A stretch of DNA of 54,317 bases from Promethearchaeota archaeon (lineage in GTDB: Archaea; Asgardarchaeota; Lokiarchaeia; Sigyniarchaeales; SOKP01), in contig JAEOTH010000039.1 in assembly GCA_016839915.1 (NCBI GenBank), forward strand, positions 1-54,317. Direction: 5' to 3'. The position numbers were made by a program, and so were the translations under genes. Shown in pieces: positions 16,877-25,210 of this stretch (position 1 is its first letter; the number at the start of each line of letters is the position of its first letter). The notes below the pieces were generated by a model. It saw only the letters and a list, made by a program, of their open reading frames with translations. It had not been told where the DNA came from and did not search any database.

Positions 16877-17499
16877 AAAATAAAAGCTCCTGTTTCAACA
16901 AACCAAAATAAGTTTGCAAAAAGAAATAACCACTCAGCAACAACTTTAGCTTCAACAAGTAAAGTAGGTTCTACTCTATTAACAATAAATAATATCAAAT
17001 ATAATATAAAAAAGATAGCTATAATTATATTTAATAAGGCTTGCCATAGAGGAAACTCCGATAATTTATATTCAAGATAAGCATAACTAAATAAATATAA
17101 AATACCAGGGAAGAAAAAAACATATTGTGCAATATCATGTAAAGCATCAAAGTCTCTAGTATTGAATAATGCCAACATTAAAATTCCGATAGCTGAAACA
17201 ACACCTAAAATACAAGTAATCCAAGTTGATTTAGTAGAAGCACCCTTTTCTTGTAAGAATCCAGTAAAACCTAAAATAAAAAAAATCATAAAGATGCCAG
17301 TGATAAACCATAAAACACTAAAAAAAATGGCGAGGTCATTCCAACCTGGTACTGCTAAATCACTTACAAAAACAGTCAAGAGGCTGAAATCTGTATGAAC
17401 TAACATTGCAGGGATTACACCAACAAGAAAAATAACAACTCCTATAATCCCAAAATAACTAGCATGTATCTTCTCAAATATTTTATCTAATTTCTCCAC
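16867..17499 (-). CDS. Six-segment membrane protein, DUF998-like
   Basis: 210 residues with about six hydrophobic segments. The opening F-G-I-I-G-V-V-I-F-L-V-G, a polar loop before S-D-L-A-V-P-G-W-N-D, and the L-F-N-T-R-D-F-D-A-L-H-D-I-A motif (an acidic/His loop between segments 3 and 4) resemble DUF998 and Frag1-like membrane proteins, in which a His and Asp pair sits at the membrane face. Function is unknown. ATG at 17499; monocistronic. Confidence 0.6.
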   Translation of the reverse strand: MEKLDKIFEKIHASYFGIIGVVIFLVGVIPAMLVHTDFSLLTVFVSDLAVPGWNDLAIFFSVLWFITGIFMIFFILGFTGFLQEKGASTKSTWITCILGVVSAIGILMLALFNTRDFDALHDIAQYVFFFPGILYLFSYAYLEYKLSEFPLWQALLNIIIAIFFILYLILFIVNRVEPTLLVEAKVVAEWLFLFANLFWFVETGAFILKK

Positions 17500-17602
17500 A
17501 ATTCTTCATCTTTTTAATTTAAAAATAGTTATTAAAATTATATAGATCTTAAGTTATATTAATATTTATTAGAACCTGTAGAAAACATAGCCTGTAGAAA
17601 AA

Positions 17603-17812
17603 TTAATCTGATAGAAATTCATAAAGTAGGATTTGTTGATATTTTGAATCTCTTTCTTCAAAAACTACAGATTCTTCTCCAGAATAGATATCTGGCATAT
17701 TATTTTTTCTAAAAATAATTGAGAAGGGAATAATCAAATTTGAAATATTAATATAATTTTCTATTTCGTTTTCACTAACTTGAATTTTATTATCTAATAC
17801 TTCTAAACCCAA
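17603..17812 (-). CDS. DIYSG-family small protein (copy C)
   Basis: 69 residues. The C-terminal half reads I-P-F-S-x-x-F-x-K-x-x-x-x-D-I-Y-S-G-x-E-x-x-x-F-E-E-R-x-x-x-Y and ends in E-F-L-S-D. The same pattern occurs in copies at 18344, 25199, the broken copy at 23645 and, more weakly, 17912. It is cytosolic, with an amphipathic N-terminal helix. ATG at 17812 preceded by an AT-rich box. No known family was recognised; the repeated occurrence with a conserved core supports it as a real gene. Confidence 0.6.
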   Translation of the reverse strand: MGLEVLDNKIQVSENEIENYINISNLIIPFSIIFRKNNMPDIYSGEESVVFEERDSKYQQILLYEFLSD

Positions 17813-17911
17813 TTTTCATCTCACATTGCCTTTAATTAAGATCTCAATGAAAATTTGATCATTTAAATAAAGAGTCCCGACAAATTTAGTGAAAAAAATA
17901 AAAAATATTTC

Positions 17912-18229
17912 TTAATCAATTAGGAACTCTTCCTTCATAAGATGTTTAAATTTTGAACTCAATTTTTTTGTTGAGGTTTCTTCTTCAAGTGAATAAATAT
18001 CAACTGGGAATTTTTCATTGTATATATTTAAGATAAGGATGATTAAATTTGAAATATTATTAAAACACACTCGTGAATTTTTTTTCTCAAATAAATCAGC
18101 AACGAGCTTAGAGAGTAAAATGAACTTCTTTTTTTGCTGTTGTTTTTTATTAAAAGCTGTTTCTGGTTTGAAAACATTTTGTAAAAAATGTTCTACTTTC
18201 CTTTCAATAATCCTTGAATTCAAGCCCAT
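17912..18229 (-). CDS. DIYSG-family small protein, divergent (copy E)
   Basis: 105 residues. The last 45 residues share N-I-S-N-L-I-I, D-I-Y-S and the terminal E-E-F-L-I-D with copy C, but the G-x-E-x-x-x-F-x-x-R core is replaced by a Thr/Lys/Ser stretch. The first 60 residues are a basic, Gln/Lys-rich helical segment absent from the other copies. It sits between copies C and D on the same strand with gaps near 100 bp, so each probably has its own promoter. Confidence 0.5.
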   Translation of the reverse strand: MGLNSRIIERKVEHFLQNVFKPETAFNKKQQQKKKFILLSKLVADLFEKKNSRVCFNNISNLIILILNIYNEKFPVDIYSLEEETSTKKLSSKFKHLMKEEFLID

Positions 18230-18343
18230 TTAAATTGATCTCTTTTATGAATTATCTGAAAAGAAATATAAAAACAGATTGATTTTTAGGAGAAATTAAA
18301 TTAACATTTGAGTCAAACTTATATTCATAGGATTTAGTAGTTT

Positions 18344-18583
18344 TTAAGCTGAACATTCGAGGAGATTCTTATTCCCTTCCAAAAACTCAGCTATAAAAAT
18401 ATATTGATATTGTGGGTGTCTTTCTTTAAATTGGATTTTCTCATTTCCCATATAGATATATTGAGAATTAGCGGATTCAGCAGTATTTGAAAAGGATATG
18501 AATACCTTGGAATAATCTAAAATTAGTTGTTGATCAGTAGGTTCAAATTTTTCTTGAAAAATTCTATCGACATCTTCTGCCAT
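18344..18583 (-). CDS. DIYSG-family small protein (copy D)
   Basis: 79 residues. Core Y-I-Y-M-G-N-E-K-I-Q-F-K-E-R-H-P-Q-Y with a following E-F-L-E, matching copies A and C in spacing. The N terminus differs and is acidic; the last residues contain a lone Cys. ATG at 18583. First of three same-strand neighbours of the family. Function unknown. Confidence 0.55.
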   Translation of the reverse strand: MAEDVDRIFQEKFEPTDQQLILDYSKVFISFSNTAESANSQYIYMGNEKIQFKERHPQYQYIFIAEFLEGNKNLLECSA

Positions 18584-18729
18584 ATTAAATCATCTTAAAC
18601 AAAGTGTTATTCAAATAATAGACTGTATATATTTAATATATAAGAAAAACAAAGGTTTTTATATTAAAAGTATTAAAAATCTTCTTTTTCCAATGATTAA
18701 AAAGAAAAATATTAAAAAAAAAATTGGAA

Positions 18730-19563
18730 TTATTTTATAAAATACTTCGCATAAAATTTAGCATTTTCTTGAAGAATTTTTTTTTTACAGAGCTTTCCAT
18801 GGCCAGGAACATAAGTTTCAATATCCATTTCACTATAAGCTATTAAAACATCATGAAGTTTTTGCGCATCGGTAGGTACTGGTGCAGGGTCAGTTGTTGT
18901 AGCCCAATTCGGATCTGTTTCTTCAAATAAGAGATCTCCCATGAAGCAAATTTTTACTTTTTCAAAATAAGCAACTATATCTCCCGGGGTATGAGCATCT
19001 CCAATATAATTTATTTGAACTTTGTTCTCAGTTCCTTGGATTATAAAAGAATCATTTATAATGAAATCTGGCGGTCGTAATTTAAAATTGGGATCAAGTA
19101 TTTCATTATAAGTATTGATATCATTTTTCATTTCAAGAATCTTATTCGGCTCAGTTTCTTTTTTGATTTCTTCTTGTATTCGTTTCAATTCTGTAGTAGC
19201 AATTCCTCTGAAGCGTTTAAGAGTATCATCTAAATTTTTATGATATGTTGATAAAGTTTCAGCACTACTAATAATAGGTATTTCTATTGGGAACTTACGA
19301 TTACCAAATAAATGATCCATATGATAGTGACTATTTATTACAAATGATGGTTCTTTATTTGTAAACTGTTTGGATGCTTTGATAAGATCTTCAGTTGCAT
19401 ATGGATCCATAATGGTATCGAAAATAACCAAGTAATTACCAAGATCAAAAAATCCCGCGTTTGATGATGGTAATTTCTCAGCTGATATTGCTGCGTATAT
19501 TCCCGAATCTAGTTGGTACAGGTCAAAATATATAGAGTCGAAATCTAACTTTTTAATTTCCAT
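18730..19563 (-). CDS. Metallo-beta-lactamase-fold hydrolase
   Basis: 277 residues. The metal motif is H79-x-H81-x-D83-H84 (S-H-Y-H-M-D-H); further metal ligands are in G-D-A-H-T-P-G-D, in F-M-G-D-L-L-F and in V-P-G-H-G. An insert of about 60 charged helical residues (roughly 105-160) separates the HxHxDH motif from the third ligand, as in some cyclase/thioesterase-like and SoxH-type members. Last gene behind three TIGR04076-type genes (29-bp gap), so it is probably co-transcribed with them. Substrate unknown. Confidence 0.88.
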   Translation of the reverse strand: MEIKKLDFDSIYFDLYQLDSGIYAAISAEKLPSSNAGFFDLGNYLVIFDTIMDPYATEDLIKASKQFTNKEPSFVINSHYHMDHLFGNRKFPIEIPIISSAETLSTYHKNLDDTLKRFRGIATTELKRIQEEIKKETEPNKILEMKNDINTYNEILDPNFKLRPPDFIINDSFIIQGTENKVQINYIGDAHTPGDIVAYFEKVKICFMGDLLFEETDPNWATTTDPAPVPTDAQKLHDVLIAYSEMDIETYVPGHGKLCKKKILQENAKFYAKYFIK

Positions 19564-19592
19564 AATTATTTCTCTATTTGATTTATTTTACT

Positions 19593-19904
19593 TTAATTAG
19601 TTATTCTTTCTACTTTGAAACATACAGGGCGGATACCATCTGGACATGCTGTATATATCATATTCTCTCCTGTCCAAGTAGGAAATCCCCCTCCACATTT
19701 TAAAATTTGCACATTTTTATAGAGCCCAAACCAAGCATGGTGACAAAATCCTTCAGGCATGCTTCCTGTTTCATCAACAACAAATTCAAGACCTTCTTTC
19801 ATACCACATTTCATAATTGGGGTTCCATCAGATTTAATAAATTCATGTCCAAGCACGTCCTCTGGACTAAATTGTTTTACTACAGTAATTTTTACTTTAC
19901 TCAT
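19593..19904 (-). CDS. TIGR04076-type small protein (third of three tandem copies)
   Basis: 103 residues with the family frame: K-V-K-I-T-V, S-P-E-D-V-L-G-H-E, a Cys before G-x-E-F-V-V, M-P-E-G-F-C-x-x-A-W, C-x-D-G-x-R-P-V-C-F-K-x-E-R-I. Four Cys are shared by the three copies (before the E-F strand, in GFC, in the C-x-D-G and in PVCFK), which would suit a metal or redox site. TIGR04076 proteins have no assigned role. It has a GGAGGT site 6 nt before the ATG and is followed by the metallo-beta-lactamase-fold gene. Confidence 0.85.
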   Translation of the reverse strand: MSKVKITVVKQFSPEDVLGHEFIKSDGTPIMKCGMKEGLEFVVDETGSMPEGFCHHAWFGLYKNVQILKCGGGFPTWTGENMIYTACPDGIRPVCFKVERITN

Positions 19905-19910
19905 TCTTTT

Positions 19911-19916
19911 ACCTCC
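19911..19916 (-). promoter_or_regulatory. Ribosome binding site for the 19904 gene
   Basis: GGAGGT on the minus strand, 6 nt before ATG 19902-19904; it supports internal initiation in a polycistronic transcript. Confidence 0.7.
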
Positions 19917-19936
19917 TAATATTATTAATTCTATAT

Positions 19937-20248
19937 TTAGTCCGAAATTCGTTCTAACTTAAAACAAACAGGTTTTCGTCCATCTGAACAGGAGGTATGC
20001 TGAACTCCTTCTTCATGTCCATAAAAATTTCCATCAAAATAAAGTACCGATAAGTCTTTATAGATATCCCGCCATGCCCAGCCACAGAAACCTTCGGGCA
20101 TTCTTTCGATATGTTCAACAATGAATTCTTGTCCTTCATCGAATGCACCGCATGTAGTGATTTTGGTACCTGATGTGGAGTAAACTTCATGTCCAAATAC
20201 ATCAATAGGACTTAATTTTTTAATTACAGTAATTTTAACTTTTGACAT
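19937..20248 (-). CDS. TIGR04076-type small protein (second of three tandem copies)
   Basis: 103 residues. Shares S-P-x-D-V-F-G-H-E, C-G-A with E-G-Q-E-F, M-P-E-G-F-C-G-W-A-W, C-S-D-G-R-K-P-V-C-F-K-L-E-R-I with its neighbours. The divergence between the three copies is substantial outside these motifs, so the duplication is old or the copies have specialised. Weak AAGAGGAA ribosome binding site; 25-bp gap to the upstream copy and 32-bp gap to the downstream copy. Confidence 0.85.
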   Translation of the reverse strand: MSKVKITVIKKLSPIDVFGHEVYSTSGTKITTCGAFDEGQEFIVEHIERMPEGFCGWAWRDIYKDLSVLYFDGNFYGHEEGVQHTSCSDGRKPVCFKLERISD

Positions 20249-20273
20249 TTCCTCTTTTCACCCATGCTAAATA

Positions 20274-20582
20274 TTATTCTTCAATTCTTTCTAGTTTGAA
20301 ACACACCGGTCTTACTCCATCAGAACACGTATCATACATTATTCCATCCTCTGCCCAAAAAGTAAAATTGCCACCAAACCGCAGAACGTGTATACTACGA
20401 GCTAGATCAGTCCATGCCCAACCACAGAAACCTTCAGGCATCTCTCCATCTTCACTTATCCATTCTTGACCATCTTCAAAATGACATTTCTCTACTACTT
20501 TTCCAGTAGGAGTTTTGTATTCATGTCCAAAAACATCTTCAGGACTAAACCTTCTTATAACTGTAATTTTTATTTTTGGCAT
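20274..20582 (-). CDS. TIGR04076-type small protein (first of three tandem copies)
   Basis: 102 residues, first gene of the probable four-gene operon. Contains P-K-I-K-I-T-V-I-R-R-F-S-P-E-D-V-F-G-H-E, E-K-C-H, M-P-E-G-F-C-G-W-A-W, R-F-G-G-N-F and T-C-S-D-G-V-R-P-V-C-F-K-L-E-R-I, the closest of the three to the usual family sequence. The 211-bp upstream region is AT-rich and probably carries the operon promoter. Function unassigned. Confidence 0.87.
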   Translation of the reverse strand: MPKIKITVIRRFSPEDVFGHEYKTPTGKVVEKCHFEDGQEWISEDGEMPEGFCGWAWTDLARSIHVLRFGGNFTFWAEDGIMYDTCSDGVRPVCFKLERIEE

Positions 20583-20793
20583 TCTAATTCTTCTTACTAG
20601 ATATTATTAGGTTTTATAAAATCGATTTCTTTTTCTAAGGTTAAAATTAACTAAACTTAATTTGCCTTAAATTAATTAACATAATGAAATTTGATAATTT
20701 ATAGTTTAAACCAATGAACTTCAAAGGAAGTTAGAATAAAATGCGAACTTTAACAATAATAAAAAATAAAAAAAGGATTATTAATTTTGAAGA

Positions 20794-22209
20794 TTAACTT
20801 TCTTTTACTCTGGATATAATAAGTAATCCGATTGCCATTATAAAACCAACAGATATCATTGCCCAACCATATGCTGCTTTACCTATTATGTCGTAAGTTA
20901 ACATGACAGTACCCCAGATAAATGGACCCAAAGCTGAAGATAACTTGCCACTTAACTTAGAAAAACCGAAAAATTCTCCGAATTTTTCTTTGGGAGCAAG
21001 TTCGGTTACCATAATTCTTTGTGCAGTCCATGTTCCTCCTAGAGCGGGACCTGCAACAATACCCATTAATATAGTTAATATAAAGGGTAGATTTGCACCA
21101 ACATCAATAGATTGTGTTGAAAATATTAATGTAATACCTATACTTAATGCGATTCCCCATAATGCTCCTACAAGGTAAAAAGTTTTTTTTGCTCCATATT
21201 TTTGACCAAATTTGCCAACAAAATAAGTAAAGCCCACTGCTGACATAGTAGAAATGATTACAAAAAGCATAGCAAACATGTTTGATCCACCTGCAAGAAT
21301 TAAGCCATCAGTAACTATCAATATCATATAAAGAACTATAACATTAGCGATATCAGCGACAAAAAAATAACCTATAATAAAAATGAACATTGACCTATGT
21401 TTTCTAATATCTTTAAATGTGCTGCCCAACTGTCTGAAAGTATTCTTGATTAGCTTACCTATAGGTGGTCTTTTAGTTTGTTTCTGCTTTTCACGTACAT
21501 AGAGAAACGGAATCGCACAAACTAAAAATAGCACCATAGGGAGGGCAAATGAGAACCAATATCCTGAAAATCCATAACCTATCGGATCATCTCCTGGTAA
21601 AACAGGTGGACTTGATACTAAATCTCCTAATCCCGATGTTAATGGAAGCATAAGAACTAGAACGAGAATTGTCCCAAGATAGCCCCAAGCCACCCCAAAT
21701 CCAGCAACATTTCCTATATCTTCCCTCTTCGCAACAAAGGGAAGCATTGCATCATAAAAAGCCAGACTAAATTGATATGCAACATTTGCAATAACAAATA
21801 ATATTAAAACTGTTGTAATATCATGGAAAAATCCAAGTAAACTCGCAAAAAGCAAGATAACACCTGTTAAACTTATAACAAACGGTTTCCGTTTTCCCAC
21901 ATTATCACTCAATGCTCCTAGAATAGGAACACAAATAGCTACTCCTAACTGCATCAAAGTACTGACTGTACCATACAGGAAACTAGCACTACTATAAGTC
22001 ATACTATGTTCTAGTTGACCAATAACTAACACGTATTTACCAATGATAAAACTTACAATAGCCATAGAGTAAATTGTGTTTGCGAGGTCATACATTGCCC
22101 ATTTGAATATATTTTTCCTTGAAGTTTCAGTTGCATATTCTACTTCTGTAGTCCCAAGAATTTCAGAAGGAGTTCCTACATCCTTTTCTTCATTTGACAT
22201 ATACTTCAC
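20794..22209 (-). CDS. Major facilitator transporter, UMF1/Atg22-like
   Basis: 471 residues, about twelve membrane segments. The opening K-W-A-M-Y-D-L-A-N-T-I-Y-S is the hallmark of the UMF1 (unknown major facilitator)/Atg22-like family; D-N-V-G-K-R-K-P in the loop after segment 2-3 is the MFS loop motif, and the second half has the matching G-Q-K-Y-G-A-K-K loop. Atg22 exports amino acids from yeast vacuoles; prokaryotic members are uncharacterised. ATG at 22209 with an alternative ATG three codons downstream. Confidence 0.88.
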   Translation of the reverse strand: MKYMSNEEKDVGTPSEILGTTEVEYATETSRKNIFKWAMYDLANTIYSMAIVSFIIGKYVLVIGQLEHSMTYSSASFLYGTVSTLMQLGVAICVPILGALSDNVGKRKPFVISLTGVILLFASLLGFFHDITTVLILFVIANVAYQFSLAFYDAMLPFVAKREDIGNVAGFGVAWGYLGTILVLVLMLPLTSGLGDLVSSPPVLPGDDPIGYGFSGYWFSFALPMVLFLVCAIPFLYVREKQKQTKRPPIGKLIKNTFRQLGSTFKDIRKHRSMFIFIIGYFFVADIANVIVLYMILIVTDGLILAGGSNMFAMLFVIISTMSAVGFTYFVGKFGQKYGAKKTFYLVGALWGIALSIGITLIFSTQSIDVGANLPFILTILMGIVAGPALGGTWTAQRIMVTELAPKEKFGEFFGFSKLSGKLSSALGPFIWGTVMLTYDIIGKAAYGWAMISVGFIMAIGLLIISRVKES

Positions 22210-22318
22210 TTTTTAATAGATTTAATTTATGAATATAAGTGAAATTTCATTGTTTAAAAAGCTTTATGTAAAGTATTTAGATGCTAAATTCTTAATTAAT
22301 CAATCTTAGGTTTTGTAT

Positions 22319-23518
22319 CTAGAAAAAGTCATTGAAATAATTATTTGTCTTAGGAAAAAGGTTTTGTAATACCTCAAAGTTTTCATGGTTTATTGATATA
22401 AAGCCGAATTCTAATAGTTCTTTAACTGTCCTATATCCTGCGAGTAATTGTGCTAAATAACTAATATCTATTTCAATATCAGCTGAACTACTTGTTTCTT
22501 CTTTGGATTCTACAGTAATTATTTCATCTTTTGAGTTTATATTGAAAAATCCGTTATTCCATGGACATAATTTATCGTGAACATGAATTAATATTGAAAA
22601 ATCATTGAGGGAATATTTTAAATTTTCTAAAACAGTCTTTACATTTATAATTCTTAATAGAGAATTGCTTACTATTTTACGATCTAAAATTCTGGGTGTA
22701 ATTAAAAGATCTATTAGGTTTTCGTTGACGGGAAAATATCCCGCTATATATTCTCGCTGATCTCTATGCGTCCATAAAAAATTAAAAATGGCTTGTTTGG
22801 CTGTATGATTAAGCCAAAATGCTTCTATAACATATATCGTTTTCTCAGGGTATTGAATATTTTGAGTAAAAATCCATTCAGTACTTTTTTTAGGAAAATG
22901 TAAAATGACATATCCTACTGGGCGATCCCCGTTATAGCTAATAAATTTGTAGTTCTCTTTATAAAATCTTTTCCACTGTAGTTCAGCTCGTTTAGCAATG
23001 TAATCATAATTTTCTATTACCTCATTATATACTTGAATAATTTCTTCATCTATTCTTTCAACTTCTTTCATGCGATAATTAGTTTCATTGTATTTAATAT
23101 CCGAAATTTCAAAATGATAAAAGATCTGCTCATCAACATTTTTGTATCCCAACTTCTCATAAAAAGCAATTTTAAAAGGATAAAGTACCGATATTGGTAT
23201 TTGATTTTCATTCATGTCATGGAACATCTTTTTTAGTATTTCTCTAACAATGCCACGACTACGGTACTCTGGTTTTGTCGCAACACCCTCTATTCCTCCC
23301 ATTTTAAAAGTAATAGATCGAAATTTAATTTTAAAAGGAATTATCCCACATCCCGCTATCAATAAACCATTATCAAAAGCACCATAAAAATGATCCATAG
23401 GTCTTGATTTTCTGGGCCATTCTAAAATCTTATAAGTATTTTTTGAAGTCTCAAAAGCATATCGAGCTAATTTGCTATAAGCTTCACGCTCTTCTTCTGT
23501 AAGCTTTCTAAACTCCAT
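22319..23518 (-). CDS. Eis-like GNAT acetyltransferase with sterol-carrier-like C-terminal domain
   Basis: 399 residues, the length of Eis-type enzymes: N-terminal GNAT domain (1-150) with acetyl-CoA loop V-A-T-K-P-E-Y-R-S-R-G-I-V-R, a second degenerate GNAT domain (about 160-280) and a C-terminal SCP2-like domain (about 290-390). Eis proteins are hexameric acetyltransferases acting on amines such as aminoglycosides or protein lysines; many environmental homologues have unknown substrates. ATG at 23518, upstream TTTTCTCCC leader gives a GGGAGAAAA ribosome binding site. Confidence 0.88.
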   Translation of the reverse strand: MEFRKLTEEEREAYSKLARYAFETSKNTYKILEWPRKSRPMDHFYGAFDNGLLIAGCGIIPFKIKFRSITFKMGGIEGVATKPEYRSRGIVREILKKMFHDMNENQIPISVLYPFKIAFYEKLGYKNVDEQIFYHFEISDIKYNETNYRMKEVERIDEEIIQVYNEVIENYDYIAKRAELQWKRFYKENYKFISYNGDRPVGYVILHFPKKSTEWIFTQNIQYPEKTIYVIEAFWLNHTAKQAIFNFLWTHRDQREYIAGYFPVNENLIDLLITPRILDRKIVSNSLLRIINVKTVLENLKYSLNDFSILIHVHDKLCPWNNGFFNINSKDEIITVESKEETSSSADIEIDISYLAQLLAGYRTVKELLEFGFISINHENFEVLQNLFPKTNNYFNDFF

Positions 23519-23637
23519 TTTTTCTCCCTTCTTATCTTATTTATCATTCCACATATATAACGAATCGTAATCTTCAATCTATTAAAAAACTTATTGAGTT
23601 TATGGAAGAATTTTAAAAAAAAGTTAAAAATTCAAGA

Positions 23638-23656
23638 CCAGATATTAAAAAGAAGG
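23638..23656 (+). repeat. Direct repeat CCAGATAYTAAAAAGAAGG, copy 1
   Basis: Three near-identical copies lie at 23638, 25133 and 25192 (Y is T, T, C). Copies 1 and 3 are the 3' ends of the broken and intact DIYSG genes and include their stop codons; copy 2 has no gene attached. Marks repeated duplication of the same gene end. Confidence 0.6.
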
Positions 23657-23860
23657 AAATTTTATAACAGATTTAAAAACCTTAAATTCAACTTTTAAGA
23701 TATTGGCAAACTCTTGCCCTAAAATCATTTTAAATTCAAGATCTCTGGCTTTAAATGGAATTTTTTCTGTTCCTGAATAAATATCAGAAGACTCATATTT
23801 CTTAAAGAGTTTTGAAAAAGGAATATTCTAAAGATTAGTGTTAATCCAATTCTAATTAAT
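23645..23860 (-). pseudogene. Broken DIYSG-family gene (copy B)
   Basis: Read on the minus strand, the frame ending at TAA 23645-23647 encodes I-P-F-S-K-L-F-K-K-Y, S-S-D-I-Y-S-G-T-E-K-I-P-F-K and the same F-P-S-F end as the intact copy at 25199, with strong DNA identity too. A TAG stands directly before it; the expected upstream G-L-T-L-I segment lies in another frame, so a frameshift has split the gene, and no start codon is found. It is a decayed duplicate. Confidence 0.7.
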
Positions 23861-23942
23861 GAAATTCATATAAATTAATCAAATATAAATATTAATTTGT
23901 TCCTATCCTTATATTATATCAATTTGCTTACGTGATTAAACT

Positions 23943-24344
23943 ATGAAAAAATCATCAAAAACACCATTTTATCTTAGCTTATTTAGTCTTATCCCATTAA
24001 TCATCAGTCTTATTCTTATTCCTTTTTTTTCCTTTGAAATGCGTCTTTCTATAATCATAATGATTCCAATTTATGTTATATTGATATTACTTGCGATTAG
24101 ACATCTTAGAAAAGATCTCGTACATTATAGTTTAAGAGCTGGTAAAATAACCGCCCGTAATGTTCTTATTATCATGGCAATAACACCAATTGGTTTTCTT
24201 ATTGGCATTCCTTTTTATAATGTAACTTTTATGGGAATAGATTTCGTTGTATTTATACTTTGGGGTGCCACCAGTATTATAGATATCATTGCAGCAATTC
24301 TCTATAAACCACCAAAGGAAAAACAACAAAGAACAGTATTTTAG
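23943..24344 (+). CDS. Small four-segment membrane protein, unknown function
   Basis: 133 residues, about four hydrophobic segments: two at 10-30 and 34-52, a basic loop with R-H-L-R-K-D and R-A-G-K-I-T-A-R-N, then two more ending in a polar K-P-P-K-E-K-Q-Q tail. ATG at 23943. No known family and no conserved charged residue inside membrane segments. Convergent with the next gene. Confidence 0.6.
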   Translation: MKKSSKTPFYLSLFSLIPLIISLILIPFFSFEMRLSIIIMIPIYVILILLAIRHLRKDLVHYSLRAGKITARNVLIIMAITPIGFLIGIPFYNVTFMGIDFVVFILWGATSIIDIIAAILYKPPKEKQQRTVF

Positions 24345-24365
24345 CTTTATTACGTTAAAAATTTC

Positions 24366-24373
24366 TTTTTTTT
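24366..24373. terminator. T-tract after small membrane-protein gene
   Basis: T8 about 22 bp after the stop at 24344, between convergent genes. Confidence 0.35.
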
Positions 24374-24442
24374 ATTTAGAGAATTGATTGTGTAATGCTA
24401 AATATCAAAAAAACCAATAAAAAAAATATGAGATAAAATTAA

Positions 24443-24898
24443 TTATCTTTTTCTTAATTTTTTAGTTAGAGGTATTGCCACTATCACACTTGTTATTCCA
24501 ATTATCAACTCAATTAATAATATAGGATATCCAGGTATAGGAAATGTTTGTATTGGATAGAACTCTTTTAAAACAGAATCGTTTATATTATGATTACTGT
24601 AATCACAAACTACTAAATAATAATCTCCATCAAGTGGATGAGATACAGGGAAACTCCATTCATATGAACCAAGATTTGTTGTCCCATCTACAACAGTGTA
24701 TTCTATAGTCGTCATCGTTAAATTGTAAATAAAGATTGATATCTGGGGAATACTGCCTGTATAACTCCAGTTTACCCAAAAATCATTCGTTTCTACATTA
24801 CAAGCACTACATCCATGGCTCGTAATTGTTATGCTTTCTTGCGCAACAGTACAAGTCGTAGTTGAAGAAGAATACAAAAATATACCGGTGATTATCAA
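24443..24898 (-). CDS. Exported Kre9/KNH-like domain protein with C-terminal membrane anchor
   Basis: 151 residues from a TTG at 24898. After the signal region comes a beta-sandwich of about 95 residues with the pattern W-S-Y-T-G-S-I-P-x-I-S-I-x-I-Y, Y-x-W-x-F-P and G-D-Y-Y-L-V-V, the pattern of the Kre9/KNH-type (Ser-Thr-rich anchored) domain. A C-terminal segment (about 122-145) and K-K-L-R-K-R anchor it. The TTG start leaves a signal peptide without its basic part. The open frame upstream supplies a Lys-rich stretch, preceded by a CTG at 24929-24931; a CTG start would give a complete signal peptide. The domain would face outward. Confidence 0.65.
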   Translation of the reverse strand: MIITGIFLYSSSTTTCTVAQESITITSHGCSACNVETNDFWVNWSYTGSIPQISIFIYNLTMTTIEYTVVDGTTNLGSYEWSFPVSHPLDGDYYLVVCDYSNHNINDSVLKEFYPIQTFPIPGYPILLIELIIGITSVIVAIPLTKKLRKR

Positions 24899-25198
24899 TA
24901 AGATTAATTTTGCCTTTATTTTCTTTTTCAGTTTTATACACTTTTGTATGTATATAAATTTCTAAAACATTGAATATAGTAATATCTATTGACTAAATAT
25001 TTAACATTTTTGTAGATTTCTTCCAAGTTTTGATAATCGATGAACTACAATTATTTATTAATAAACTTTTGAATGCAAAAGAATTCGTAATTTATCAGTT
25101 ACTCAAAAAAAAAAGCTTTGCTTAAAGCAAACCCAGATATTAAAAAGAAGGAATAACAGCAGTAATACTTGTTTCTTCTTTAGATATGAAACCAGATA
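24899..25198. other. 300-bp gap with repeat copy and short relic-like frame
   Basis: Holds the upstream part of the signal-peptide frame (to 24961), repeat copy 2 at 25133-25151, and a 31-codon plus-strand frame from a TTG at about 25035 whose residues (A-K-E-F-V-I-Y-Q-L-L-K-K-K) resemble a winged-helix fragment. Nothing here is supported as an intact gene. Confidence 0.35.
25133..25151 (+). repeat. Direct repeat CCAGATAYTAAAAAGAAGG, copy 2
   Basis: Same 19-bp sequence as the ends of the two DIYSG genes, but with no recognisable gene body upstream on the minus strand; probably all that remains of a further copy. It is 59 bp from copy 3. Confidence 0.55.
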
Positions 25199-25210
25199 CT
25201 AAAAAGAAGG
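25192..25210 (+). repeat. Direct repeat CCAGATAYTAAAAAGAAGG, copy 3
   Basis: Covers the stop and last codons of the intact DIYSG gene at 25199-25465. The C-terminal residues V-I-K-F-P-S-F come from this repeat. Confidence 0.6.

Noticed and set aside
20903..21178. Plus-strand frame in the MFS transporter gene
   Set aside because: Shadow of membrane-segment codons; no independent signals.
25114..25128. Hairpin AGCTTTGCTTAAAGC as a terminator
   Set aside because: Five-base arms in an AT-rich gap with no transcript ending there; archaeal termination does not need it.
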